Source: Ifrita kowaldi | Lineage: Eukaryota; Chordata; Aves; Passeriformes; Cinclosomatidae | DNA: 64,000 nt | Assembly: GCA_013398055.1 (NCBI GenBank) | Contig: VZRS01014302.1 | Location: 1-64,000 of the forward strand | Direction: 5' to 3' | Part shown: piece after piece, positions 36,801 through 48,600 of the stretch | Layout: the number at the start of each line of letters is the position of its first letter | How positions within the stretch are numbered: position 1 is the first letter of the stretch | Notes under the pieces: model-generated | Told to the model about the DNA's origin: nothing | The model's database searches: none | What the model saw: only the letters and a program-made list of their open reading frames with translations | Program-made: the position numbers and the translations under genes

Positions 36801-38844
36801 GAATGGTGTTCATGCAACTGATCCCTCTACACAAGACTCGTATTAATTTTAAATATTTTGAAAGGGAATAGTTCACCTTTTAGAGGCTGCCTTGCTGGTG
36901 TGATGTTAATGTAGCACCAAGAACGAGGGACACATTTCCTGTCAAATTCCTCTGGTCCTCTAATGTCTTTTCTCTCTTGAGCCGTCTCACAGTTTCCTGG
37001 CATTTTCTAGTTCCTGTAATGGCACATCCAAAGAAAAAACAATAGCCTATCTTGCTCTGAGTGTTAAATAGCAGCAGCTTGCTTTCTTTCCAGATGAATG
37101 CGTTAGCCACCAGGTGATGCTTCCTTGTCACTGTTGTTCCCAGAATCAGTGCACCAGTGACTAGGGATGTGCAAATTCCATGGGTCACGTTTTCAGTCTC
37201 AATAATTTCAGAAAGTAAAAGGGCTAACATATATTATTGATCATCCAGTTTATATAGACTGTCCTGGCTAATGTGCAGCTTTTTGCTAGAGCCTGGTCCT
37301 GACAATTACTCTCAGAGTTTAAGGTCCTTTTCTGGGATTGTTGAGCTTCTGTACAGATATCTTCCTGATAGATGTCTGTCTCCGATTCTTTTTAATTAAA
37401 TAATAAAGCTCAGAAAAGTAAAATTGCAAGAGTATGTACAGATGCAGGACATGGGAAGAGAAGAAATTGAACTGATTAATTTTATGTGTATCCTCTTTGT
37501 CTGGATTTCATAAGCAAGTTCCGGTTTCTCATCCCTTTTTAACCAAGAGAATGCTGTGTTCTGCTCCCAGCATTCATGGACTGTTGTTGAGATGACACAA
37601 AGAATTGTCTCAGTAAATGTGAAGTAATCCTTTAGACCAGAAGATGGCCTAAATAATTTAATAGCTTCTTTTTTGTGTTAATCAACTGAAAGATATTGGT
37701 GCCTATGAGGTTAAAATGGCATGTGGGTTAACTTCCAGATTTGCTTTTTTTCTCTCCAGACTTTTTCCCACTTTACTCTGATAATCAGGCTATTGAAAAA
37801 ACAACCTGGAGTACCTGCCAGCTGCAAAAACGATTTTGATTCCTTTCATCATACAGATAATTTGGATGCAAGAGTTAAAGTCGCCTCACTACTGTGCATT
37901 TGCTAGGTTATATTCTCATTTGTTCGGTGTGTCTTTTTATTTTACATAACTAATTGGTAATAAAACAATATTGGAATATAGAAGTTGTCACAGAGTTCAT
38001 TAGACAGTAAGAGCAATAAAAAGAGCCTTGTAATGTACTGTAAAACATGTATTCTTAGCCTGCTTTAAGTTTGTTTACTGTTACCTGTTGCGTTTCTAGG
38101 AGGACAGAATTCCTGAGGAAAAGCTGTTACTTCCTAATGCTTGCCAGTGAAACTTAGGACAAGTGACAGATTTTCCTCAGCAGATTCAAGTGTACACCCA
38201 AGAACATAAAGTTAAGAGACACTGAACAGAGGCCATGTAGTACCTTGTAGGTTAAAAGAGCAATTTTAAAATCAATACTTTCGTTTAACTGGCGACTAAG
38301 GTACTAGTTTCAAACTGGGTGAAATATGGGAAGAGCAAACCCTTTCTACAAGGAGTATTTTTAGGTTATCAGCACTGGAGTGCTCTGCAAGGTTGTGTTG
38401 GACATGCATGACACCTGGGAATTGCAAATAAACTCATCTTGATGTGACAAAATCTTGCATAATTATTTTGAAACCCGAGGGAGGTTGAAATGGCCCCAAC
38501 TCAGTGCTGTCCCACCAGTGATAGACAGGCAGCTGCAGAATTTATAATGGCTCATTTTCCTTGAAGATGAGAGGGAAACTTAAAATAAACTCTTCTGCTG
38601 CAGCTCTCATATGTTTGCACTTCTAATTGAGAGATGTTGAATGGGATGGAGCAATGGCAATCCCCTTGAAGCAGTGGGTAGGCACAAACTCTGGCCTGTG
38701 CAGACCTGAGCTTTGCTCTTGTTTGGGTTGTATGTACTAGCCTCTTGTTAGGTGGAATCACTGCGAGCCTCTGTGCAAGTGTGGAAGTTATCTGGAAATA
38801 AGAGGAAACCTCCCAAGAGGTTTGCAAGTCTTCATTGTCCCATT
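33880..38844. other. Unannotated DNA (5 kb)
   Basis: No gene recognised. A (TA)6 run lies at 34345-34356. A 131-codon minus frame (34148-34543) and two minus frames (36623-36817 and 36880-37230, 64 and 116 codons) have no known product. The stretch 35350-35520 is AT-rich, unique-looking and might be a conserved non-coding element. Confidence 0.45.
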
Positions 38845-38851
38845 GTTGTTG

Positions 38852-38901
<50 letters not shown>

Positions 38902-38993
38902 TTCATCATCATCATCCTCACCATCATTATTATTATCCTCCTCATCATCATTATTATTATTACTATTATTATTATTAACAATAATAATAATAC
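38845..38993 (+). repeat. Compound trinucleotide microsatellite
   Basis: (GTT)4 is followed by about fifteen ATT units, then CAT/CCT/ATT interruptions, four ATT units (38965-38976), AAC and four AAT units (38980-38991). The last part is a perfect 12-bp inverted repeat around AAC. The array is open in several frames only because ATT, TTA and TAT are read as Ile, Leu or Tyr; those frames are not genes. The pure ATT part is probably polymorphic in length. Confidence 0.98.
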
Positions 38994-41100
38994 TACAACC
39001 CCAGAAGAAATCACAAATCCATCATGTACATTTGTCTCTAACTGCCATCAAAAAAAATAGTTGACAACCAGCTCTGAAATACTGGAATTGATTGAAGAGG
39101 ATTGTTTCCCACCATAGCTGCACGGTCTTTTGGAAAACTTCTTTCTTCCTCTCAGTACTTCCCAGAATTTTTACCATGAGAAAAAGGAATCCAGTTACAC
39201 CCTGAAAATTATATACAACACCCAAAAAATTTATCAATGTATTGATCTCCTGAGAGTATACCAAATTCAAAGTGATCAATTGAAAACCACAGAAGATAAA
39301 TCAGCCATTTCAGTTGCAATTAGTTGGCTTTAGACAGAACAAGACTTTATTTTTATTTCATGAAGCAACAAGTATGAAAAATTTTCATTGCAATTCTTGT
39401 GTAAGAAAATGAGAAGGCCAAAATTGTGACATGTGAGGCCAGGAATCAGAAAAAAATAAATTCAAAGGAGGATTTCTTGGGTTTAATCTTCTATACCAGG
39501 AAGTATTAAACACCAAGTAAGAAGAAGAAAAAAAATCCTTAATTGTTATCTGATCCTAAACATAGAGCAAAAGGTTGCAGATCTTGTTTTCTTTCACCAA
39601 GGCAACTGCTGCTGCCTGGTGTACATCATGAGTTTGGTTATTGACTGGCATGAACTGAGTTAGAAAAGATGAACAAGGTTTTCACAACTGAGGCTCTGTC
39701 TGATCTATTCGGCCACCAAGGCTCAGGTCCTGTTGCCTTTGCCCCTTGTGCCTGGATGCTCTTTGCCTTGGTGTGTAATACACATGTTCTCTTGCATGGC
39801 TGGAAATATTTTCAGTGTCAAGGGACTTGGACATTTTAACAGGCAGGAGAAAAAAAGTGCATTTTTTATTTTTTGAAGTGAAAAAAATTATTGAGGAAGG
39901 ACAGAAGGAAACTGGGTAGGTAGGTAGTTCTTGGAAATGGTAAAAATGTTCCTGCTTAAAGAAGATCAGAGAAATAATAGCAAGCGTTTCAAAAGCTGTC
40001 CCAGTTGTAGTGCTTGGTAGCATAAGACAAAAAGTTCAATTTCTGAAAATTGCCTTGGCTCAGCTTCCCAGGTCCCCAAAATCAGAACTCCTCCAACCAG
40101 TTACTGCTTTTGAAAACCTGACCTTTTTTACTTGGGTGTCATTAAAGAAAGTGAAATAGAAGAACGTAAAATAGTATGGTAACACACAGAAAAACAGAAA
40201 AAAAGCGGATAAAAAAAAGCTAAACAAACAAATCTCGACGTGTCTGCTTGACATACTAAAATAGTTCTGTTTTGTTAAAAATGTTTATTGGAAAATGCAT
40301 TACAAAACCTTGTAACAGCTGGAATATGGTAATCTAATTGCTGTTTCAATAGTGCTGTGAACATGCAAACATATTTCCTATGCAAAATGTCAAAAAGGCA
40401 GCAATCAAAGTGAAGCTTTAAGCTTCAAAACAAAGACACAATGAGCTGATTTGTAAACATTTATTTCTAAGGTTACATTTAAAAGCAAAATAGGATAGCA
40501 TAGGCTTGGAGATGGTGCAACAAATCTTTTTACAAAGCACAAGATCTGAAGAGAAAAGGGGTTTGCTGAAAGGTACTTGGTCTGCATCAAGATTTCATTT
40601 TCACTTGTGTTGCAGCTCCCTGAAACCATGTATTCCTTCCCATTCAAATTAAGAACAAATCTTTGAGTAAGTGAGTTGGATTTTTGCCGTTAGAAGGATG
40701 CAGAGAGCCTAGGAGCTCCTTCCTGTGCAGAACAGGGGTCTCTGTTCACCTTCATTTGCACTACTGCACCCTTTCTGTAGACAGTTCACTTGCTATGGGA
40801 CTTGGGCCCGTGATGATGTTGACTTTTACTACAGGTGCTGAGCAAGGCAGGTTTGGAGTCAGCACTCAAGAACATTGTAGGGCTTAGGGTGACCTTGCAG
40901 TCCCATACCATTTCTGGGAACAATTGGTTTGGTGACTGGTTCTTGCTCACTTCGGTTGTCTTCTGTCAGAAAAGATGCCAACTTCAAGGTGCAGTGTGAG
41001 TTGGTTGTAGTTGTAGCAACCAACTGCGTGTGGTACAACACAAATATTGAAGTCCAGGGATAACAATATGCACTGGTCCTTCTTGCCAAAGGAGCACTGC
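38994..41100. other. Unannotated DNA (2.1 kb)
   Basis: No gene recognised. A 17-nt perfect dyad, TGAAGCTTTAAGCTTCA (40411-40427, 8-bp arms around a central T), is present. A-rich runs are frequent at 39500-40280. Confidence 0.5.
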
Positions 41101-41178
41101 CTTACACTGGTGTGGTTAACGTAACTCCATGGACTTAGACGAGTGCTTGGCTTACATGAGTGTGAAATCAGAACCAGC
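41101..41178. repeat. Ancient amniote repeat fragment
   Basis: CTTACACTGGTGTGGTTAAC, GTAACTCCATGGACTTAGAC and CTTACATGAGTGTGAAATCAGAACC-type words correspond in order to 'ttacactggtgtaaat..gtaactccattgacttcaat..gatttacaccagtgtaa..gatcagaatc', a block widely repeated in reptile and bird genomes. Its ancestral form is close to palindromic, so orientation is unclear. A 61-codon frame starting at 41129 lies partly in it and should not be read as a gene. Confidence 0.55.
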
Positions 41179-42558
41179 TCAAATGAACGCACCTACTCTG
41201 CACCAAACTGTGTTAGCAGCATACAATGAAAATCCTCTTAAATATATACTTGATAAAGAAATAAATTCGTTTGAGGAGTACATTTACTTTTCACCAAGGC
41301 CATCCATTTGTTAGATTCTTACTGTATTGTGCTTGCAAATAAAATTTATTTCTGTAGTGTAAATATGCAAGAGTTCATTTTAATAAAAAGTAAGCCCTAA
41401 AATAAGATAAACCCCATGACTAGACTTGCATTGAAGATTTAAAGTGCATTCATCTGCTGTTTTTCTGTATAAATATTCATTGGTTTTAATGCTCTCAGGT
41501 GTTGGAACTTTTAATCTACATTCAGATGGAGGTACTTTAATCAGAGAGTTCATAAAAGTCTCTAACTTTTTTTCATAAAAAATAGAGTAGTAGATATAAC
41601 AGAGGCTTGCAAAAGCTTAAAAAACCCATAAACTGCAGCTCTAGGAGGAAAAAAAAATAAACACCAAATGGCATTTTGTGCCATAATATCAATATTCTAT
41701 TAAAAATAAATCTCTCACTGTTAGACCGAAGAGTCTCAAACAACCTGTCACTTTACTGCAGTCTTCAGAGATGACTGATAATGGGTAAAAAGTCCCATAG
41801 CATCTGTTTACCATGTACTCACACAAACTGTTAGGAATGTTTTTAAATGTCAGCAGTAATGTATGCATGTATTAGCTATCACAGAGCAACAGCTCAACAA
41901 AGACAGCACCACTGCCACGCTGGGGGCTTGGGCTCCAAATTAGGGAGGTCAAGTGGTGGAGATAGAAGCCGAGTGTGTCTGAAACCGTATTGTTTGCCTT
42001 CTGAAAACTGGAAGAAATTGTGCAGTCATCTGCAGTAACAGTGCCGACATACAGAGTTTGTACACTTTGAAAATAGCTAAGTGGGATTATGGTAAATCTT
42101 TCAATTGCAAGAAGGTTAATCATGAAAGGCACCGAATTTAAGGTCAGTAGGGTGCGTGTGGGGGGTGATGTGGTTTAGGCTGTCTTTTGCATTAGCAAGG
42201 TATCACATTTCATTTGGGAACCTAAGCATTCACCAAGTGTGGAGTGTCATAGAGGTGCAGTTGCTGACTAAACAGCGTCTGTATGACAGCGTTGTTAGCA
42301 GCACTGTATTACCTGACAATTCTGCACCACTTAACTATGGAGATATGCTACAGGGTGTGTTGTCCTGGCAAAGTCATCGTGCTACAAGCCATTTTTCACA
42401 CTGAAATCCTTAAGCCAGTTTCTTCCTCCCCTCCCCCTGAAATTGCTCTATAATTGAAATCTCTTCTTTTTAATGTGCGCGGGTTTCTTCTTGTTTGCCA
42501 GCAGAGCGTACATTTTTGGACATTGGTTCTGCAGTCAAAATGTGTGAAGAGGGTTTTG
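41179..42558. other. Unannotated DNA
   Basis: 41300-41830 is AT-rich with nothing recognised. 41850-42420 carries overlapping short frames with no known product. Confidence 0.5.
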
Positions 42559-43137
42559 CTAAATCATCAAGTAAATACATTTTTGTGCCATAAGCTTGTG
42601 CCCTCCTGAAATGCAGTAAGCCTGGGCCTGTATTGAAAGTTGTGTGGGGTGCTGGGTATTAAGCAAAGTGACAGTCAAAGCAGATTGCAGAGATAAATTA
42701 ATCCGTACCACAGCCTTTTTCAGTCCTTCCCCGACAAGTAGCTGGTTCAGCAGATGCTGGTGTTGACACTGCTGAATTCCGTAGGATCTGTGGAGACTGT
42801 GATGGGTCTGATTGCACGGCCAGACCCCCACACGTGATGCAGGGAGCACATTAGAGGGTGTAGTGTGGACACAATGATCCATATGCGTAAGGTTAAGCAG
42901 GGGGAGCAGGGCAGAGCAATGAGCTATTTCAGTGCAGAGTGCACTCGCTGCTTTGCTACACCCCCATCCCATAGTGGGCATTTTGGAGCTGCCCATAAAC
43001 ATTTGCCCTATACAGTATATGGCCTTTTGTGAGTAAAGGGAACTCTGCTGAGCGTTTGTTAGAGAGCCTCCTGTCCTGACATTTCTTTTATGTAGGTATG
43101 GCCCATGATGGCTGATAGGCAGTTTCCATAGAGTCAT
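42559..43137 (-). CDS. Orphan 192-codon ORF, probably not a gene
   Basis: One of the longest uninterrupted frames. I do not recognise the product. It is rich in Ser, Leu, His, Gln and Cys, has no signal peptide, clear membrane segment or catalytic motif, and starts with a basic segment. There is no paired ORF, no LTR or terminal repeat and no splice pattern. It could be part of an unrecognised old repeat, a retrocopy or chance. Only its length, well above the usual chance frames here, earns a mention. Confidence 0.12.
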   Translation of the reverse strand: MTLWKLPISHHGPYLHKRNVRTGGSLTNAQQSSLYSQKAIYCIGQMFMGSSKMPTMGWGCSKAASALCTEIAHCSALLPLLNLTHMDHCVHTTPSNVLPASRVGVWPCNQTHHSLHRSYGIQQCQHQHLLNQLLVGEGLKKAVVRINLSLQSALTVTLLNTQHPTQLSIQAQAYCISGGHKLMAQKCIYLMI

Positions 43138-44494
43138 AGTGGCCTTTAAATCTGGCAGTTTGAAAAAAAAAAAGTCAAAAAAAAGCAGAGATAGATCAAG
43201 GACATAATGTTCTTGATGAAACAGACTTGAAATCCCTGAACAACAAAGAGAGGTTTTTTTTCTTCTTTAATTATCTAGATCATTTGGCCAGCTGTGAGCC
43301 ATGAACCCAGCTGGTCAGCTGTGGGTGTGAAAGGAAGCTCTGCCGGATTGCTTTGTTAGTGTAACTCTTTAGTCCACATTAAAAACTATACATAAATATT
43401 TCCTTTCTTGCAAAAATGATTCTTTGGACTTGGAGGCAAGATGTCTGGGATGGGTAGGCGGCAGAGTCCCTTAGGAGATAGTTTCCCCACATAGATCAGT
43501 AAGGATTCACCTTAGTGAGGGAAGAAGCTTTGGGGGCTGGCCAGCTGCTCGCTCAGGTGGTTTAGTTGCATCTTAGCAGAGCTGTGATCCAATTCTGTTA
43601 ACTTCCGCAGTGGGTAATTGCAGTTGAATTAGAGCCTCAAGAAAGTAATTATGAGAGGCATTGTGGAACACCCTGCTAACCCAGCAGTAAATTAAACCAC
43701 AGACTGGGAACAACTGGAGATGCTGAGATTAGAGCTTGCTTTTGGATTTTTTTTTTCACTTGTGCTAAGCGTATGTCTTTCTTCTTTCCACTTCTAAGGC
43801 TGAATGTTGGCCCTTGGAGCACTGGCTGGAGTTGCTCCTGTGATCAGCTGGGAAGAGACACTCTGTGGTTGGAAAAAGATTCTGAGACCAGACAGGGGAA
43901 TTATATGTTGGTTTTAGAGCTGGAGAAAAGTCCGGTAAAGTAGATAGGAGAGACCAAAGTTGAACATAGAGGAAAAGACACAGTTTTCCCTGCCTGCCTT
44001 ATTTTATACATATGTAATATAATACAGATACTTAAGAGAAAATAGGGTGTTGCAAGACAGAACCTGATTTTAGGAAAACTGCTTTAAATTACTTGTACAC
44101 AAGAAAATCTTGAAGGAGAATTGTGAAACACTTAGTAGTGGGAGCAAATGGCAATTTCAGAGGGCCAGTTTTGACAGCTTTTGCTCATGTAGCTGGTTCA
44201 CAAAGTATTGACAGGCTTTTTCATTTTTTACTGTTAAATGTTTAATTCCCAAACAGCTCAAAGGCAGACTTTTTAGGCATCAAAGAAGATACTACTGCAA
44301 AATTACAGTTGAGTTATTTCCCTAAGTTATTCATCATTTTTCAATATTGTGCAGAATATGTTCTAAGGAGCAGAGAGCTGTCTTTTGACCTTTTAGAAAA
44401 CTATAATTTTGTATGCCTTTCTTTATTAATGCCCTAATAAAATACAGAATACACTCTTATTTTTTATGAATTTTAACCCATTCCATGCTGGGAT
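43138..44494. other. Unannotated DNA
   Basis: No gene recognised. There are A runs at 43163-43182. The word CATAGAGTCATAG at about 43127 resembles a CR1 edge but the match does not extend. Confidence 0.5.
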
Positions 44495-44545
44495 CTTACA
44501 CAGAAGCAGTGATTTTTCCCAGCTGAGAATCTGATCCAGTTCAGA
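44495..44545 (+). repeat. Possible ancient amniote repeat fragment
   Basis: CTTACACAGAAGCAGTGATT and CAGCTGAGAATCTGATCCAG resemble 'gatttacaccagctgaggatctggcccag', a tail shared by many old reptile and bird repeats. The match is short and diverged. Confidence 0.35.
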
Positions 44546-45647
44546 CTCAGCATTTTTAGGAAATTGCTTCAAATTGAATTATCAGCTGTAGTCTGGGCAG
44601 ATAAAAATCCCCTGATAAAGCCCAAATAGGAACCTGCTGCATTAGTGAGCAAAGCAGAAAATGGGACTCCTTGCTTCTTGGGATTAGAATAGCATCCCTG
44701 AAACAGCAGAAGTCTGTTGGGATATCAGAGCAATTTACATGTCCTTTCAGCTTTACTGCAGGCTCTTCATGGCTGGCCAGTCCTTCATTGTGAGCCCCTT
44801 GAGTTTGGAAAGTCCCTCAGACCAAATCAGAAATAACTGCTGCTAATATAGATGTTCCTATATTTGGGCTTTCAGCACAGCTCTCTTCTCAGGGCATGTC
44901 TGCACAGCAGTGATAAATTGTAGACAGCCTCCTTTCCCACATCACACTCTTCTTTCTTGCTTGCATTAATGTATTTGCAGCTGAACAGAAGTCTGGAATG
45001 TGTAAGTAGTGATAACTCTATGTTTCTTTAAAACATTTTCCATGGCCTCTCATCTGGATATTTGAGATGGTCATAACTCTAATTCCAGAAAGAGATGAGA
45101 GTAGCCAAATGCTCAGAGACAGAATGTGTTTTGCACTAGTTTCCCTAGTGCTTACTTGCTCTGTGAGAATCTGTGCGAGTGGCAGCAGGGAAAGGGTGGT
45201 TTGTCCTCTGCAAATTGCTCTCAGCTCACTTTTTACTTACACAAACTGAGCCCAGGACTGTATACGTGATTCATATGCAGGCACACGTTTGTATGCATAT
45301 GTACCACAGGAGTTTATGAAGTGGGAAGAATCTGCGACACAGGCTGGGATTGCAGATACTGTCATTGAGCTGGAATTTGGGACATACGTAAATCCCCACA
45401 GTGAGTGCTGAGTTTTGCCTCCCGATGTTTCATAACAACTCTTGATGTGTGTTTGACATGACTGTTGTCCCTTAACAGTAGTTTTCAAGCAGTGAAGTGA
45501 ATGCATAAGCAGCTCTGTTTCTTCACTTACTCCTTGCTTTATGAAGGTTCTGTGTAGTTCTTCAACATCCTAAATCCAAGGTCCTTTTTAGGCAGGAATT
45601 AATTAAACGTGTTGACGGCCATATAGTGGTATCCTGCTTTTGTTCAG
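44546..45647. other. Unannotated DNA
   Basis: No gene or clear repeat recognised. Confidence 0.5.
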
Positions 45648-45675
45648 GGATAGGAAAACTAGGATAGGAAAACTA
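45648..45675. repeat. 14-bp tandem duplication
   Basis: GGATAGGAAAACTA occurs twice, directly adjacent and identical (45648-45661 and 45662-45675). Confidence 0.95.
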
Positions 45676-48600
45676 GGGCAGAAGAAGCTGTCATGCAGCT
45701 GATTGCAAAAGCTTTTCTCCATGTTTTAGCCCAAAGAAAAAAAACTTTCTGAAAATTACATCTGTTTGGGAAACTGGAGGCACATTTTCCAGTTGCTCCT
45801 GAAAAGCCTGCCTTGAATGAGTTTCCCATAGAAATACTGAGTATTTGTTCTGTGGAAAGTACAGCACCTAGCACTGTATTATCTAACTGCTGATAACACA
45901 CTCAGAGCCTCTATTTCATGATTCTTGGTTGCATATTTCAACCAGAAGACTGATTTCCTTACTCCTCTTCTACAAAGCAGACACTTTGGAAGTGGCTTGG
46001 ATTTTGTATGCTGTTTGGATGGTTCCAAGAGGAACCTTAAATCATCCTCAGTATTTGGACAAAGCTTTGTATAGTATGATATGATTTCACAGGAGCTGCC
46101 TATAAGTGATATTTCTCAACAGAAATTACTAAAAGGAAGTGAAACCAGCTTTGGAAAGCAGATATCACAGAGGCACATAACAAGTGTAAAATGAAAATAA
46201 TTGCAGTCCTCTAAATTTAGGCATGGTAAGTGGCCATCTCTGAATATGTGAGACATCATTGTCTTGAAAATAAAATTCTCAGTGATTTGTGTTCTACTTT
46301 TGGCTTAGTAACAGTCAGGCTGTGTAGCCCTATAGAGGTCACCCATTTACACCTCTATACCATCATTTCCTGATTGGATATTATTCCCTGCATTTCCCTT
46401 GAGACCCCTGTATGAGTACATCACAGGCATGATGCAAAATTCTGGTCTCAATTTAGCTGAAATAAATCCACAATACTTTGCCTGACCTCTTGGGAGTTTG
46501 TCTGGATTTTCTGTTTCGTTTTTGATACAGTTCTAATTTTGCTTAGAGAAGACTATGAGAAGCAGTAGGTTTTGGCTTAGACCTCACTTTCTTCTGCTAT
46601 CCTTTTACTTCAAATGGAAGACGTGAACTTGGTTACAGTGTCAGTGCCATAGCCAACTTTATGGAAGCACATCTCCAATCTATCAGTGCTTCTGTCTATT
46701 GCTATGTAACGTATGTTGCTGATTCTTACTAAATAACAGTGATTTACAGTTTGTAAATGTCTAACTTAATTCCACATTATTTAGAAATCAATACTAATTT
46801 GAATTGATTATATTTCTGCATCCTTAGATGTTTTTATTTTTTTAAGAAAAAGGCTGACTCTAGCACTGATAAGTGATGATCCCATTTCTCCACTAAAAAT
46901 CCTTGGAAGTCTTCCTCTGATTGTTCGCATATGATAGCCTATTCAAAAATGCTTGTATTTCCTTATTATTAAAATAAAACATTGCAGTTTTGATATTGCT
47001 GGCGGTGATCTGACTGATGCAATGCTAATGACTCCAATGGATACACTTCTGATTTGCATTGAGATTGCAGAAAAGCAGGACTGGTCCCCAGATGGAGGAA
47101 AATTAAAAGTCCGGAGCTGAGTTCTTGCCTGCCTTGCATAATGTATGGTTGCTTGCAGGATGGGTGCAAAACTTAAGATTCAAGTGAGTGGGCAGTTGGG
47201 TTTCTCAGTTTTTTAAAAGTGAGATGGTGGGTGGGTGAGGAGTAGCTACTGGAGCTTCATTCCCAGCTTTGCCTGTGGCATCCTTGGAGACTATAACATT
47301 TTCATTTCCAGCCTGCAAAATAGAGTGAATAATACAACATGCTTAAATCAAAATGTCGTTGAAAAGATTAATTATTTCTAAGTACACTGAAGCTAAATGC
47401 AAGTACTAATAACTAGAATTTGTAAAATGTTAGTTGTAGAGCCCTGTGGATATGTAGTTGATTGATTGGCACTAAACAGACAACTATTTTGAGATCTGGA
47501 AGTTCTTCCCTGTTAGGATAACTAACAACTGTTGCCATGAAGGACTAAAGAATTTTGGTGTCACCAAGGACAAAGGAAAATGTAATGATTCAGTAAAACC
47601 AGAGGATGGATTTGTTACTTTCAGGGTAGGAACATAAAAAATTTCATATAATAAAGTAATTTCAGGAAGAAAGTTTTAGTAAATTTGCCATTCCCAGTGC
47701 ATTTTTCTGTCATTTTGTCCAGCAGAAGGTCTCTTGGGTGTATCCTAGACTAAGGATACTGGTGCCCTTCCTAAGCAAAAGATTTCTTGTGATCTGGGTG
47801 CCCAGTGCCCCATCTCCTAAGCTCTGCCTGCTTCAGCTACAGAGCAGTGGTTTCCTTCAAGGACAACATGAGCAGAAAGGAAAGATAAAAAGGCCCAGTA
47901 ATTTCTTATCCAACACATTCAAGTGGTACGGGATCCTAGAAAGTAACGAGCCAACCCTTGCCCTGGATCAGTGACTTTCCTTTTCTCTCCTTTGGAAGGT
48001 TAATGGCCTCTGGTTATAAGTCTTTCTTGTCCCCACAGCCTGATTCTCTTCTACAATTTTTCCATCTTCTTTTGCCTTTGGTAATAAAAATCCCAAGCAT
48101 TAGTCCTGCCTGTTGGTTTCTGTGTGGAGAACCATTAAGAGGCAATGGAGCTACTTGCCAGAGCACAGGAAAAAACATAATTCGTGATTTCTCTCTTCTT
48201 ATCTGTAGGAAGCAGAAATGTGCTCTTACAAAATGGGGGTTCTACTTCACAGAGCAGGCTCTGATCCAACATGATAAAATACATGTTGTCTACCGGATAA
48301 CAGGCATTTCACATTCAGATAAGGGCATGTTTGCGATGTGTCGCAAGCACACCTAGCAGAAATACTAGAGATACACTGATTGAAATTTTCTTAAAGATGT
48401 GAATATCAGATGTGTCTCAAAACCTGGACCTTGAAATCCTGCTGTCAATTTGGTGGGTTATGTATATATTATGCTTACATGAAACTGCTTAAATGAGAGA
48501 TGGCCACTTTAAATTTTTCATCTTCTCTGAAATCATAATGCTGTGAGAGACCTGATGAAAAACTGAAGACTGTATTGGTACCTTCACTTTATAATGCTTT

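Noticed and set aside
38752..39064. Open frames coding poly-Ile or poly-Leu/Ser
   Set aside because: They are translations of the ATT/CAT microsatellite, not genes.
43125..43150. CATAGAGTCATAG, CR1-like edge
   Set aside because: Following bases do not match the CR1 tail.
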